Below, piece after piece: positions 43,837 through 52,358 of a stretch of DNA of 59,226 nucleotides. The stretch covers positions 1 to 59,226 of the forward strand of contig QFQB01000003.1 in assembly GCA_003241475.1 (NCBI GenBank), read 5' to 3'. The position numbers and the translations under genes were made by a program. Each line of letters begins with the position of its first letter. Positions within the stretch are counted from its first letter, which is position 1. Origin of the DNA: Micavibrio aeruginosavorus (lineage in GTDB: Bacteria > Pseudomonadota > Alphaproteobacteria > Micavibrionales > Micavibrionaceae). Below the pieces are notes generated by a model that did no database searches, was not told the DNA's origin, and was given only the letters and a program-made list of their open reading frames with translations.

Positions 43837-44208
43837 TTACGCCATCTGCGATTCCATGAACTCTCGAGTGACGTAGTCGTCGATCACCTGCTTGAACTTC
43901 TGGCCGATCTCTTTGGTGATCGGCTCGAACTGGATGGCAAGGCGGTCGCGGGTCTTGCGGATCACGCGGCCGCGGTGCGGAATATCGAGGATGCGGCCGG
44001 ACAGGCGGAATTTCATGGTGACTTCGACAGGGGCGGCCATGGAAAACAGGCGCTCGTCCGCCTGAACCAGCATGCCGCCGTCGCTCCAGTTGTGAACAGG
44101 GTAAGCCTTGCCGTCGATGACGGAGATGCAGTTGTCGGCAACGCGGCGCGGGGTTGCCCGGCGCGTATCGTTGATATCGTTGCTGACGTCCGTGAAAAGA
44201 TTGTTCAT
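43837..44208 (-). CDS. PilZ-domain protein
   Basis: A 123-residue single PilZ domain, the common c-di-GMP receptor. The binding motifs appear intact: RRATPRR at the start and NWSDGGM (NxSxxG). The end is helical (IGQKFKQVIDDYVTREFMES). The start is the ATG at 44208 with AGGA upstream; a GTG at 44241 is in frame. It is on the opposite strand to the surrounding phage genes, between scaffold and capsid, with its own promoter and a shared terminator. It may be a host-type or cargo gene inserted in the phage block. Confidence 0.88.
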   Translation of the reverse strand: MNNLFTDVSNDINDTRRATPRRVADNCISVIDGKAYPVHNWSDGGMLVQADERLFSMAAPVEVTMKFRLSGRILDIPHRGRVIRKTRDRLAIQFEPITKEIGQKFKQVIDDYVTREFMESQMA

Positions 44209-44250
44209 AGCATCCTGACCCTGATTTTTTATCTTCTCCACCAGTTATAT

Positions 44251-44259
44251 ATTATAACA
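44251..44259 (-). promoter_or_regulatory. Extended -10 promoter of the PilZ gene
   Basis: On the minus strand TGT-TATAAT (44259-44251) is a perfect extended -10; no good -35 is seen. Predicted start near 44244, leader about 36 bases. Confidence 0.55.
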
Positions 44260-44314
44260 AGTCGTCCCGTTAAGGGAAATTTCAACCCTTGCACATCTAA
44301 TTCCAAAAAAAAGG

Positions 44315-44343
44315 TTGACAAATTAGGAAATAAATCCTATATT
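44315..44343 (+). promoter_or_regulatory. Near-consensus capsid promoter with operator-like site
   Basis: TTGACA (44315-44320), a 17-bp spacer and TATATT (44338-44343). TAGGAAATAAATCCTA (44324-44339) lies in the spacer, starting three bases after the -35, exactly as at 1637-1665. The palindrome would block polymerase if bound. It is the best promoter in the phage block and would drive the capsid gene at 44547 with a leader of about 200 bases. That leader (44350-44546) has a C/G-rich stretch but no clear hairpin I can name. Confidence 0.72.
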
Positions 44344-44546
44344 TAATTCATCAACGCCCGAATTGCGCGCTTTTCAAAGCAAACGCCGCCGGGCGATTTT
44401 TTTTGCCGAGAACGGCGTGTTTAAACGCGCCGCCGCCATTTTCTGCCGGTTCCAAAGCATGCAGGGCCGCGAGTGATTCCATTCTCTCGCGAAAACCCCT
44501 TTGCGTCCGGCGCTCCCTCAAACCCCAACCTGTAAAGGACATATCA

Positions 44547-45380
44547 ATGGCAACAACCATCGATCAGGCTTTCATCAAGCAGTTCGAACGCGAAGTGCAT
44601 GAAGCCTACCAGCGCCAGGGTTCCAAATTGCGGAACACGGTGCGATCCATCAACAACGTCAACGGCTCCTCGGCGGTCTTCCAAAAAGTCGGCAAGGGGA
44701 CAGCCTCGACCAAATCAACTCACGGCATGGTGCCGGTCATGAATCTGGCGCATTCGAACGTTGAATGCACACTGCAGGATTTTTACGCTGGCGACTGGGT
44801 CGATCGTCTGCAGGAATTGAAAGTCAACATTCCCGAACGTCAGGTGATCGCCAGCGCGGGCGCCAACGCGCTTGGGCGCAAGACCGACGATCTCGTGATC
44901 GCGGCGCTTCAAACGGCAAGCACGAACGTTATTGCCGATGCCAACATCGGCCTAACCAAAGCCAAAATCATGTCGGCATTCGAAACCTTCGGCAAATCGG
45001 ACATCCCCGATGACGGCAACCGCTATGCCGTGATCGGCTGGCGTCAGTGGACGGAGCTTCTGGCCATTCCGGAATTTTCCAGCGCCGATTATGTCGGAGC
45101 GGCTGGATTGCCGTACACGACCTTCACGCAGGCCAAGCAGTGGCTGGGCACGATCTGGATTCCGCATTCCGGTCTGCCGGTTGACGCCAACGATATCCGC
45201 TCTTGCTATTTCTATCACAAAACAGCAATCGGCCACGCCTCCGGTTCCGATGTTCAGACCGATATCAGCTGGCACGGCGACCGCGCCGCGCATTTCGTCA
45301 ACAACATGATGAGCCAAGGCGCGGTTCTCATCGATGGCGGCGGCGTCGTCACCATCAACTGCGATGAAACGCCAGACTGA
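44547..45380 (+). CDS. Major capsid protein
   Basis: A 277-residue coat protein. TIDQAFIKQFEREVHEAYQR, VRSINNVNGSSAVFQKVGKG and VECTLQDFYAGDWVDRLQEL match the podovirus capsid family found with Bbp19-like proteins. The start is the ATG at 44547 with TAAAGGAC upstream. The open frame from 44403 is within the leader and is rejected. Assembles the head around the scaffold; HK97-type fold is expected from the family. Confidence 0.88.
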   Translation: MATTIDQAFIKQFEREVHEAYQRQGSKLRNTVRSINNVNGSSAVFQKVGKGTASTKSTHGMVPVMNLAHSNVECTLQDFYAGDWVDRLQELKVNIPERQVIASAGANALGRKTDDLVIAALQTASTNVIADANIGLTKAKIMSAFETFGKSDIPDDGNRYAVIGWRQWTELLAIPEFSSADYVGAAGLPYTTFTQAKQWLGTIWIPHSGLPVDANDIRSCYFYHKTAIGHASGSDVQTDISWHGDRAAHFVNNMMSQGAVLIDGGGVVTINCDETPD

Positions 45381-45396
45381 TAAGGAGATTTGAACA

Positions 45397-45636
45397 ATGG
45401 CTTTTAAACTCACGGACCTCAGCGTCCTTGCCTATGCGAACAACTTCACGCTCTGGCATTATAAAACTACGGACAGCGTTGTAACGGGGGCAGGTTATTT
45501 CAATGCCGGTTCCGATATGATGCGCGTCAACGATCTGATTATCGCGAACTACAACACGGGCGCAACGCCGGCCACGAAGTTTTACATCGTGACCGCGATT
45601 ACAGGCGGCGTCGTCACTGTGGCGGTCTATTCATAG
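45397..45636 (+). CDS. Small phage protein after the capsid, 79 aa
   Basis: A beta-rich 79-residue protein, MAFKLTDLSVLAYANNFTLW at the start and FYIVTAITGGVVTVAVYS at the end. Proteins of this shape follow the capsid gene in BPP-1-like clusters; head decoration or stabilisation is plausible by position only. AAGGAGAT precedes the ATG. Confidence 0.72.
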   Translation: MAFKLTDLSVLAYANNFTLWHYKTTDSVVTGAGYFNAGSDMMRVNDLIIANYNTGATPATKFYIVTAITGGVVTVAVYS

Positions 45637-45956
45637 ACCATTCCCCCGGCCATGGATGAAGTTGGCTTTGAGCAACCATTTGCAGAACGTGTTATCCCTT
45701 CGCATGTTCCCGTGCTCGCTTTCAGTCCGCCTTCGTCCGTTGGTTCGCGATTTGCCGTCCTTCCCGTCCCAAAAGCGCGGGGAGGGCGGCCCTTTTGGGG
45801 GGCTTTTGACGAATCCCTGAATAAGGCAGGAAAGCGGCAATCGTCAAAAATATAATTAAAAACAATGTGTTGTAAGATTCAATTTGCCTTCTTCCGAACA
45901 ATTTTGTTAAAAGAATTTCATTACGAAATAAAAAGAAACCAAGGGTGTCGGCATTC
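45637..45956. other. 320-bp stretch without a supported gene
   Basis: The first ~220 bp hold overlapping short frames with no family signal and a G/C-rich run around 45775-45810 (GCCC-TTTTGG-GGGC then TTTT), a weak terminator candidate after the capsid genes. The last ~100 bp (45850-45945) are very A/T-rich and may hold the promoter of the next gene; no clear -35/-10 pair stands out. Confidence 0.5.
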
Positions 45957-46427
45957 ATGCCAGCGGCGAGTTTGTTATTTATTCCTTTCGACGGCAGTCG
46001 GGAAACGTCTTTGAACGCTTCCGAAGCCGCGAAACTGCCAACCATCGAAAATCCGGTTCTGGAGACGCGTCTTTCCGAGCTTCTCGAGCAGCGCAAGATT
46101 AAGGGCCTGTTCATGCTGACCGAAAAAGGCGTTCTGTTCCGCGGCGACAACCGCGATGGCCTAGCCGTCAGCCGCATTGTCGATGAATTGCCGAATCTGG
46201 CGCCGACAGCGCGTTCAAACAATGTTGTGTCGTACCGTGCGGCGAACGACGATGCCGACAAGCGCCACATCGTGGCCGATTTCGGCGGAGCGGCCCAACG
46301 CTTTAAGGTAGCCTCGTTGCGTCAGCCGTTTTCAGCTGCGGCGAATGATGAAGAAATCAGCTTCAAACGCTTTACCAAGCCATCCATCAACGGATCGGCC
46401 CAAGCCTATCGCGCTCTTGCCGCGTAG
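45957..46427 (+). CDS. Hypothetical protein, 156 aa, moron-like
   Basis: Unrecognised soluble protein. It starts MPAASLLFIPFDGSRE (an in-frame GTG start at 45945 is possible) and contains VLETRLSELLEQRKIKGLFM and KRHIVADFGGAAQRFKVASL. It has an A/T-rich upstream region and its own strong terminator, and sits between capsid and tail genes, which is the layout of a phage moron (a separately expressed cargo gene). No virion role is evident. Confidence 0.6.
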   Translation: MPAASLLFIPFDGSRETSLNASEAAKLPTIENPVLETRLSELLEQRKIKGLFMLTEKGVLFRGDNRDGLAVSRIVDELPNLAPTARSNNVVSYRAANDDADKRHIVADFGGAAQRFKVASLRQPFSAAANDEEISFKRFTKPSINGSAQAYRALAA

Positions 46428-46452
46428 CACTTAAACATTACAAAGAATTTTC

Positions 46453-46478
46453 AAACGGCCCTTCGCGGGCCGTTTTTT
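46453..46478 (+). terminator. Rho-independent terminator after the moron-like gene
   Basis: Perfect 9-bp stem AAACGGCCC-TTCGC-GGGCCGTTT (46453-46475) with a run of six T at its 3' side. Confidence 0.9.
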
Positions 46479-46512
46479 CGTTTATCCAACTTTTACCTTT
46501 CAGGAGATATTC

Positions 46513-47082
46513 ATGGCTTTGAACGACGTGGCTCTATGCAGCCGCGCGCTGATCCGTCTTGGCGCGGCGCCCATCACATCCTTTGCGGACGGGACGGCGG
46601 AATCCGAAGTGGCGGGGGCGATGTTTGCGCCTGTGCGCGATGCTTTGTTATCCGCTTATGGCTGGAGTTTTGCCAGCGGGCAGGCGGCTTTGACAAAACT
46701 ATCTGCGCCGCCGGTGGCAGACTATCAAAACGCCTTTGCGTTGCCGCTTGATTATCTTCGGGCGATATCCGCAGGCAACGGCGGGAGGGGACGCGGCCTG
46801 AATTACCGCATCGCGCGCGGCGCGCTTCATACGGATGCGGAAGAGGTCACGCTGTCCTATATTTTTCGGCCCGAGGAAGAAGAATTCCCGCCGTATTTCG
46901 ATATGGCGATGATCGCACGGCTGTCGGCGGAGTTTTGCATTCCGCTGACCGAAAACACGGGCCGGGCCGATGCGCTCTTTAAAATCGCCGATCAGGAATA
47001 CGCCCGCGCCCGTCAGATAGACGCGCAGCAGGATACGCCGGGGCGCATCGAAAACTTTTCCCTTATTGATGTGAGGGGGTAG
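46513..47082 (+). CDS. Tail tubular protein A (T7 gp11-like)
   Basis: A 189-residue adaptor that joins portal and tail nozzle in podoviruses. It has ALNDVALCSRALIRLGAAPI at the start, LLSAYGWSFASGQAALTKLS in the middle and FALPLDYLRAI, characteristic of the gp11 family. CAGGAGAT upstream. It is translated just after a terminator, so it needs read-through or a promoter between 46479 and 46512, and I see none clear. Confidence 0.88.
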   Translation: MALNDVALCSRALIRLGAAPITSFADGTAESEVAGAMFAPVRDALLSAYGWSFASGQAALTKLSAPPVADYQNAFALPLDYLRAISAGNGGRGRGLNYRIARGALHTDAEEVTLSYIFRPEEEEFPPYFDMAMIARLSAEFCIPLTENTGRADALFKIADQEYARARQIDAQQDTPGRIENFSLIDVRG

Positions 47083-47085
47083 GGC

Positions 47086-48984
47086 ATGACGCGCATTAGA
47101 CAGGTCAAAACCAACTTTACCGCCGGCGAAGTCAGCCGCGATCTTTTAGGACGCGGGGATTTGCGCGCCTATGAGAACGGCGCTCTGGCGCTTCGCAATC
47201 TTTTTATCTATCCCACGGGCGGCGTGACACGCCGCGCGGGACTTTCGTACATCGACACGGCGGCAGGCGATGGCCGTCTTATTTCGTTTGAATTCAATAC
47301 CGAGCAGACATATTTGATGGTAGTGACAAACAACCGCATCGACATCTACGCAGGCGGGATCAACATTCAAACGCTGTCCGCTCCGTGGGCGTCATCGCAG
47401 ATACCGCTTTTGACGTGGACGCAAAGCGCGGACACGCTTTTGCTGGTTCATCCCGATGTGCCGCCCAAGATGCTACTAAGGAACGCGCTTGGCGTTTTTG
47501 TTCTGCAGGACTGGACGTTCTTCACCGATGCCAATGTGGTGCAGCAGCCCTATTATAAATTCGCCGACAGCGCGGTTACGATTACACCCAGCGCAACCGC
47601 GGGAACGATTACGCTTTCGGCATCCGCGAGCGTCTTTCAGGCAGGGCATGCGGGCACAAGGCTTCGCGTGGGAGGTAAGGAAGTTTCAATTACAACGGTG
47701 AATTCGCCGACCATCGTCACGGCAACAGTTATTCAGACTCTATCCGCGGCGACGGCGACTATTGACTGGGCCGAGCAATCCTTTTCGCCTGTGCGCGGCT
47801 ATCCCGCAACAGTGGCGTTCCATCAGGACAGGCTTGTGATCGGCGGGTCGCGCGACATGCCCAACCGCTTGTGGTTTTCAAAAAGCGGCGATTTGTTCAA
47901 TTTCGATTTGGGAACGGGTCTGGACGATGAATCCATCGAATTCGCGATTTTGTCGGATCAGGTCAACGCCATTCGCGGCATTTTTTCGGGACGGCATCTG
48001 CAGGTCTTTACCAGCGGCGCGGAATGGATGGTGACGGGCGACCCTCTTACGCCTGCGAACGTCCAGCTTAACCGCCAGACGCGGGTAGGATCGCGCGTGG
48101 ACCGCTATATTCCGCCTGTGCCGGTCGACGGCGCAACGATGTTCGTCGCCCGCAACGGCAACGAGGTGCGCGAATTTCTATACACCGATCTGGAGCAAGC
48201 CTATCAGGCAACCGATGTGGCGCTGGTCGCCCGCCATGTGCTGGGCCGTCCCGTCGATCAGGATTTTGATGCTATACGCCGCTTGCTTTTCATTGTGCGC
48301 GAGGATGGAAAATTCGCAACGCTGACGATTTACCGCGCCGAACAGGTGGCGGCATGGACATTGCACGAAACGCAAGGCCTAGCCAAGTCCGTCTCCGTTG
48401 TTGGCGACGAAGTCTATCTTTTGGTCGAACGCAACGGCGCGCATTTCATCGAACTGTTCGACAATGCGCTCAATCTGGATTCCGCCTTGACGGGCGAAGC
48501 GGGAACGTCCGCCATCGCATGGTCGGGACTGGACCATCTTGAAGGGATGAGCGTGTCCGTCGTGGCCGATGGCGTCGTGCTCGACAATCATGTCGTAACA
48601 GGCGGCGTCGTTACGCTGGAAGAACCTGCAACCACAATTGAGATCGGTCTGGCCTACACGCACATCGTGGAGCCTTTGCCGCCGTCCGCCGTGGGAGACG
48701 GCACGATGGTGCGCAAAATCAGGCTCATTGAAGCGGTGTTCAGGCTCAAGGATTCAAAAGCCCTTCGGCTCGATTTGGGGCGCGGCCTGCGCGATATTTC
48801 GCTCCGCCGGATCGGAGAGGATGAAATCCTCGATGCGCCGCCGCCGCTGACCAGCGGGGATATCCGGGTGCGCACATTGGGATGGCAAAAACAGCTGGCC
48901 GATCCTTTGTGGCGCATCGAACAGGGCGCGCCGCTGCCGTTTACGCTTTTATCCGTCATGACGGAAATCAAACTCAACGATTAA
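47086..48984 (+). CDS. Tail tubular protein B / tail nozzle (T7 gp12-like)
   Basis: A 632-residue tail protein. The start RQVKTNFTAGEVSRDLLGRG and YENGALALRNLFIYPTGGVT are typical of podovirus nozzle proteins, as is AVTFHQDRLVIGGS-like ATVAFHQDRLVIGGSRDMPN. Beta-propeller-type repeats fill the middle. Three bases after gp11-like gene, so co-translated. Confidence 0.9.
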   Translation: MTRIRQVKTNFTAGEVSRDLLGRGDLRAYENGALALRNLFIYPTGGVTRRAGLSYIDTAAGDGRLISFEFNTEQTYLMVVTNNRIDIYAGGINIQTLSAPWASSQIPLLTWTQSADTLLLVHPDVPPKMLLRNALGVFVLQDWTFFTDANVVQQPYYKFADSAVTITPSATAGTITLSASASVFQAGHAGTRLRVGGKEVSITTVNSPTIVTATVIQTLSAATATIDWAEQSFSPVRGYPATVAFHQDRLVIGGSRDMPNRLWFSKSGDLFNFDLGTGLDDESIEFAILSDQVNAIRGIFSGRHLQVFTSGAEWMVTGDPLTPANVQLNRQTRVGSRVDRYIPPVPVDGATMFVARNGNEVREFLYTDLEQAYQATDVALVARHVLGRPVDQDFDAIRRLLFIVREDGKFATLTIYRAEQVAAWTLHETQGLAKSVSVVGDEVYLLVERNGAHFIELFDNALNLDSALTGEAGTSAIAWSGLDHLEGMSVSVVADGVVLDNHVVTGGVVTLEEPATTIEIGLAYTHIVEPLPPSAVGDGTMVRKIRLIEAVFRLKDSKALRLDLGRGLRDISLRRIGEDEILDAPPPLTSGDIRVRTLGWQKQLADPLWRIEQGAPLPFTLLSVMTEIKLND

Positions 48985-48996
48985 GGAGATATTATT

Positions 48997-49500
48997 ATGG
49001 GCGGATTGACATCCATCGCTTCCACGGCTGTGCAGGCGCTTTCACTCGCAAATTCCGTTGTTCAAGGCGTGGATCGCTATCAGGACAAATCAGGGCAGCG
49101 CGCTTATGAGGAGGCAAAGCAGACCAGCGCCCTGCAACTTAAAACGCTACAGCAGCAAAACGCATTGGAAAAAGAGCAGAACCGCATTGCACAGGAGGCT
49201 GCGGAACAAGACCGTCTTTCCAAGCTCCGCAAGGTTATGGCCGAACAAAAAGCCCGGTTTGGCGCAAACGGCGTGAGTTCCAGCGACGGATCCTCTCGTG
49301 CCGTATTGTACGGTCTTCTCAGCGAGAGCGATGAGGATCAGGACAGCATCAATCAATCCTACGCGATCCGCAACAGCATTCTTGACCAGAATTACAATTC
49401 CCAAAAAGCGCTGAACACTTTGCAGCTCACGCAATTGAAAGAACGCAGCAGCCTGAAAAAGGCAACGGCCCTGTACAACGGCCTGACGGATATATTCTAG
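48997..49500 (+). CDS. Internal virion protein (T7 gp14-like)
   Basis: A 167-residue Ala/Gln-rich coiled-coil protein (ALQLKTLQQQNALEKEQNRI) with a hydrophobic start. Small internal or ejected proteins of this size and composition follow the nozzle gene in T7-like clusters. The larger partners (gp15, gp16 types) that usually come next are missing. AAGGAGAT upstream of the ATG. Confidence 0.68.
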   Translation: MGGLTSIASTAVQALSLANSVVQGVDRYQDKSGQRAYEEAKQTSALQLKTLQQQNALEKEQNRIAQEAAEQDRLSKLRKVMAEQKARFGANGVSSSDGSSRAVLYGLLSESDEDQDSINQSYAIRNSILDQNYNSQKALNTLQLTQLKERSSLKKATALYNGLTDIF

Positions 49501-49508
49501 GGGGATTA

Positions 49509-51530
49509 ATGCCAGACCATATAAAAATGCCGGCGGTGGAGCCGGTCGTGCGCTATGCCGCCAACGGCGTGCAGACCGTGTTCGAATATCCGTTTCCTAT
49601 TTTCGCAAGCGAGGATTTGAAAGTCTTTTTCGACGGCGCGCCGCGATACAGCGGCTTCGATGTGCAAAGCGCGGGCGCAACGTCCGGCGGCGCTGTCACA
49701 TTCGATACAGCGCCCGATGACGGCGTTGTCGTGACTTTGATGCGCCGTCTGCCGCTCGAACGCATGACGGATTTTCTGGAAGGCGGCGATTTCAGCGCCC
49801 AAGCCATCAACAACGAGCTGGATTACCTGACGGGGAGCATCCAGCAGATAAATCGCGATCTATCGCCCATGCTGCGGTATTCAGACCACGAAAACCCTTC
49901 GGAAACCATCTTGCCGAACCGTGAATCCCGCGCGAACAAAGCGCTTGGTTTCGATGGCGATGGCAATCCCGTGGCGGTAAGCCTCGAAGGTTCCATGGCC
50001 GCGCCGTCTTTTACGGCTTATGGCATGGGCGCGGTGCCGCGCACGACGACCGACAAATTTTCCGAAAGCGTTTCAATCAAGGATTTCGGCGCGATGGGCA
50101 ACGGCCTTCACGACGACACGCTGGCCATTCAAAAAGCGCTTGCCGCGCATGACAGCGTGTATATCCCGCCGGGAACGTATCTGATCTCCAACACCATCAC
50201 GCTGGGGGAGCGTCAACGTCTTCACGGCGCGGGGCAGACAAGCGTGATCGCCGCGCAGGACAACGGCTTTAATGCCGTCGAAATGGTTGCGGATTTCATC
50301 ACGCTGTCTGATATTCGCATCACAGGCGGCGCGGCAGGTCTGAAACTCTACGGACGGGATCGTCCTTGCGTGCAATGCGCCGTGGCGGATGTAAGCATTT
50401 TCGGAAGCAGCATCGGCGTGCAACTGGATGGCCACACCGATCCGAACTTTCCGTGCTACTGGAACAATTTCGACCGCGTTCTGGTGGAGCAACCTGTGGT
50501 GCACGGCATCCATCTGACCAAGACGGGCGCAGGCGATACGCCAAACGCCAACAAATTCCATGCCTGCCGCGTCTACTCCCACGGCGCGGATATATCGGGC
50601 CACGGAATTTATGTCGAGCACGGCCAATTCAACAACGCTTTTATCGATTGCGAGGCGAACGTGAAAGGCACGGCGCAAGGATGCATGACCATGGGTGCGG
50701 GGTCGTACAAAACGCTTCTTATCAATCCCTACACCGAAAGCTTCAACACCGTGCCCAATGTAAAACTGGAGGCGGGGTCGGATGAAACGGCGATCTATAA
50801 TCTGCTGTCCATGTCCGACGGCTCCGCCATCTGGGATTTGTCGGGCGGAAAATACACCGCGTTCAATGCGGGATATCCGCACAAGAACCGCCTGCAGCGC
50901 ACGACGGCGGTGGATATCAACGCCACGTTGCAGCGATATGATACCGAATTCATCGACACGCACGGAACGGTGCAACTTGATATTTCGCATTCCGTGCATC
51001 TGGTATCCAGCTTTGGCGGCGCGCTGACCGTCAAGCTCCCCCATGCGGGCGATGCGGTGGGCGTGATGATGGTGGTCAAGAAAACGGATTCTTCTAAAAA
51101 TGTTGTTACCATCACGGAAAACGGTGGCAACGGACCGGACGGGCGCAGCTATTATCTGGGCGCGGAGAATGATTTCGTGCAGATGCTGTCGAACGGCGCG
51201 GAATGGTTCGTCATCTCCTCCAACCGCGCGCCGGGCAACACGCGCTATTACGACGGCAGCGGGATTTACGATATCGATATGGCGGTGGATGTCTATCTGC
51301 TTTCCAGCTTCGGCGGAGCGATGACGGCGCGTCTGCCGCCGGCGAACGCGGCGATTGCGACAGGCCGCACGGTAACGATCAAGAAAACGGATGTATCTTC
51401 CAATGTCATTACGGTCACGGAATACGGCGGGAGCGGCCCTGACGGATACGGGCAGCCGCTGAACGCGCAATACAAAGCCATCACGGTCGTCTCCGACGGC
51501 GGGCAGTGGTACATCGTGAACAAGTTTTAA
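49509..51530 (+). CDS. Tailspike with T7-fibre-like N-terminus and pectate-lyase-type helix
   Basis: A 673-residue receptor-binding protein. The N-terminal ~140 residues (VVRYAANGVQTVFEYPFPIF; MRRLPLERMTDFLEGGDF) are the T7 gp17-type particle-binding domain. From ~180 a right-handed beta-helix follows (SIKDFGAMGNGLHDDTLAIQ; YIPPGTYLISNTITLGE), suggesting binding or cleavage of a surface polysaccharide. The C-terminus has two related modules (~487-585 and 586-673; LVSSFGGALTVKLP and LLSSFGGAMTARLP, KKTDSSKNVVTI and KKTDVSSNVITV), a tandem duplication. Confidence 0.87.
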   Translation: MPDHIKMPAVEPVVRYAANGVQTVFEYPFPIFASEDLKVFFDGAPRYSGFDVQSAGATSGGAVTFDTAPDDGVVVTLMRRLPLERMTDFLEGGDFSAQAINNELDYLTGSIQQINRDLSPMLRYSDHENPSETILPNRESRANKALGFDGDGNPVAVSLEGSMAAPSFTAYGMGAVPRTTTDKFSESVSIKDFGAMGNGLHDDTLAIQKALAAHDSVYIPPGTYLISNTITLGERQRLHGAGQTSVIAAQDNGFNAVEMVADFITLSDIRITGGAAGLKLYGRDRPCVQCAVADVSIFGSSIGVQLDGHTDPNFPCYWNNFDRVLVEQPVVHGIHLTKTGAGDTPNANKFHACRVYSHGADISGHGIYVEHGQFNNAFIDCEANVKGTAQGCMTMGAGSYKTLLINPYTESFNTVPNVKLEAGSDETAIYNLLSMSDGSAIWDLSGGKYTAFNAGYPHKNRLQRTTAVDINATLQRYDTEFIDTHGTVQLDISHSVHLVSSFGGALTVKLPHAGDAVGVMMVVKKTDSSKNVVTITENGGNGPDGRSYYLGAENDFVQMLSNGAEWFVISSNRAPGNTRYYDGSGIYDIDMAVDVYLLSSFGGAMTARLPPANAAIATGRTVTIKKTDVSSNVITVTEYGGSGPDGYGQPLNAQYKAITVVSDGGQWYIVNKF

Positions 51531-51545
51531 AAAAAGGAATATATT

Positions 51546-52358
51546 GTGGCTTTAAATTTTGGAGATTTATTAGGGCTTAAATTGAACAACAGCGTTGGTA
51601 ATATGATGGGAAATGACGAAGATGATGTCGTGAACGTCAAAAATGCATTGTTTGAATTGGGGCACCGCGCCGAACCTGCGCAAAACGGTATCATTTATTA
51701 GGAAACGGATGATGGCATACGGTCGTTTCAACGTGAAAAAGGTTTAAAGGTCGATGGTTATTTGCGACCAGATGGGGAGACGGAGAATGCGATAAACGCA
51801 ACAAGGAGAGAAATTGCCAAAAATAAGCCCAAATGGTGTGGTGCCTTAGAGGTAAATGATTCAAGTCAGCGTAGATCATCTATTGTCAATGATACCCCCG
51901 CTAGATTTTCGATTAAAGAAAACAAAGAGGCGGATAAAAACGAGCCTTGGTATGAGTTTTCATCCTTCAGTGAAGTTAAAGAGTATGAAAAGCTTATAGA
52001 GAAAAAAGCAAGGAAATATCAGACGGACCCGGACTTGATAAAGGCGATTGCCTACATGGAAACAACACATGGCCAATATGATCGTTTGAAAGAACCATTT
52101 GATCTAAATAAATCAATCCGCCCTATGAATATTCATTCTGAATATTGGAAGGATTTAGGTTATAGTAGAAGTGATTTAAGAGATCCAGAAAGAAATATTG
52201 ATGCAGGAGCTAAACTTCTTAAAGCGATATCGGAAAGAGTACCAAATGCAGGTATAAAAGAAGTTGCGACAATTTATCAAAATTTGGCGGCAGAAAAAGT
52301 CTCTAATTATGGCGCTCGCGTAGAAAAAATTTACAGGCAGAAGCTATGGGAAAAATAA
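51546..52358 (+). pseudogene. Peptidoglycan-binding lytic transglycosylase-like gene with in-frame amber stop
   Basis: Read from a GTG at 51546 (AAGGA upstream) the frame runs 270 codons to 52358 except for one TAG at 51699-51701 (codon 52). The halves belong together: VVNVKNALFELGHRAEPAQN before the stop and DGIRSFQREKGLKVDGYLRP after it form one peptidoglycan-binding domain. The C-terminal part has an SLT-like core (LIKAIAYMETTHGQYD with probable catalytic Glu, and NIDAGAKLLKAI). It may be a recent pseudogene, an amber read-through gene, a restart downstream, or a sequence error. Markedly A/T-rich relative to neighbours. Confidence 0.72.

Noticed and set aside
45652..45855. 67-residue open frame after the capsid genes
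   Set aside because: Pro/Ser-rich composition, no ribosome binding site and overlap with frames on the other strand; looks non-coding.
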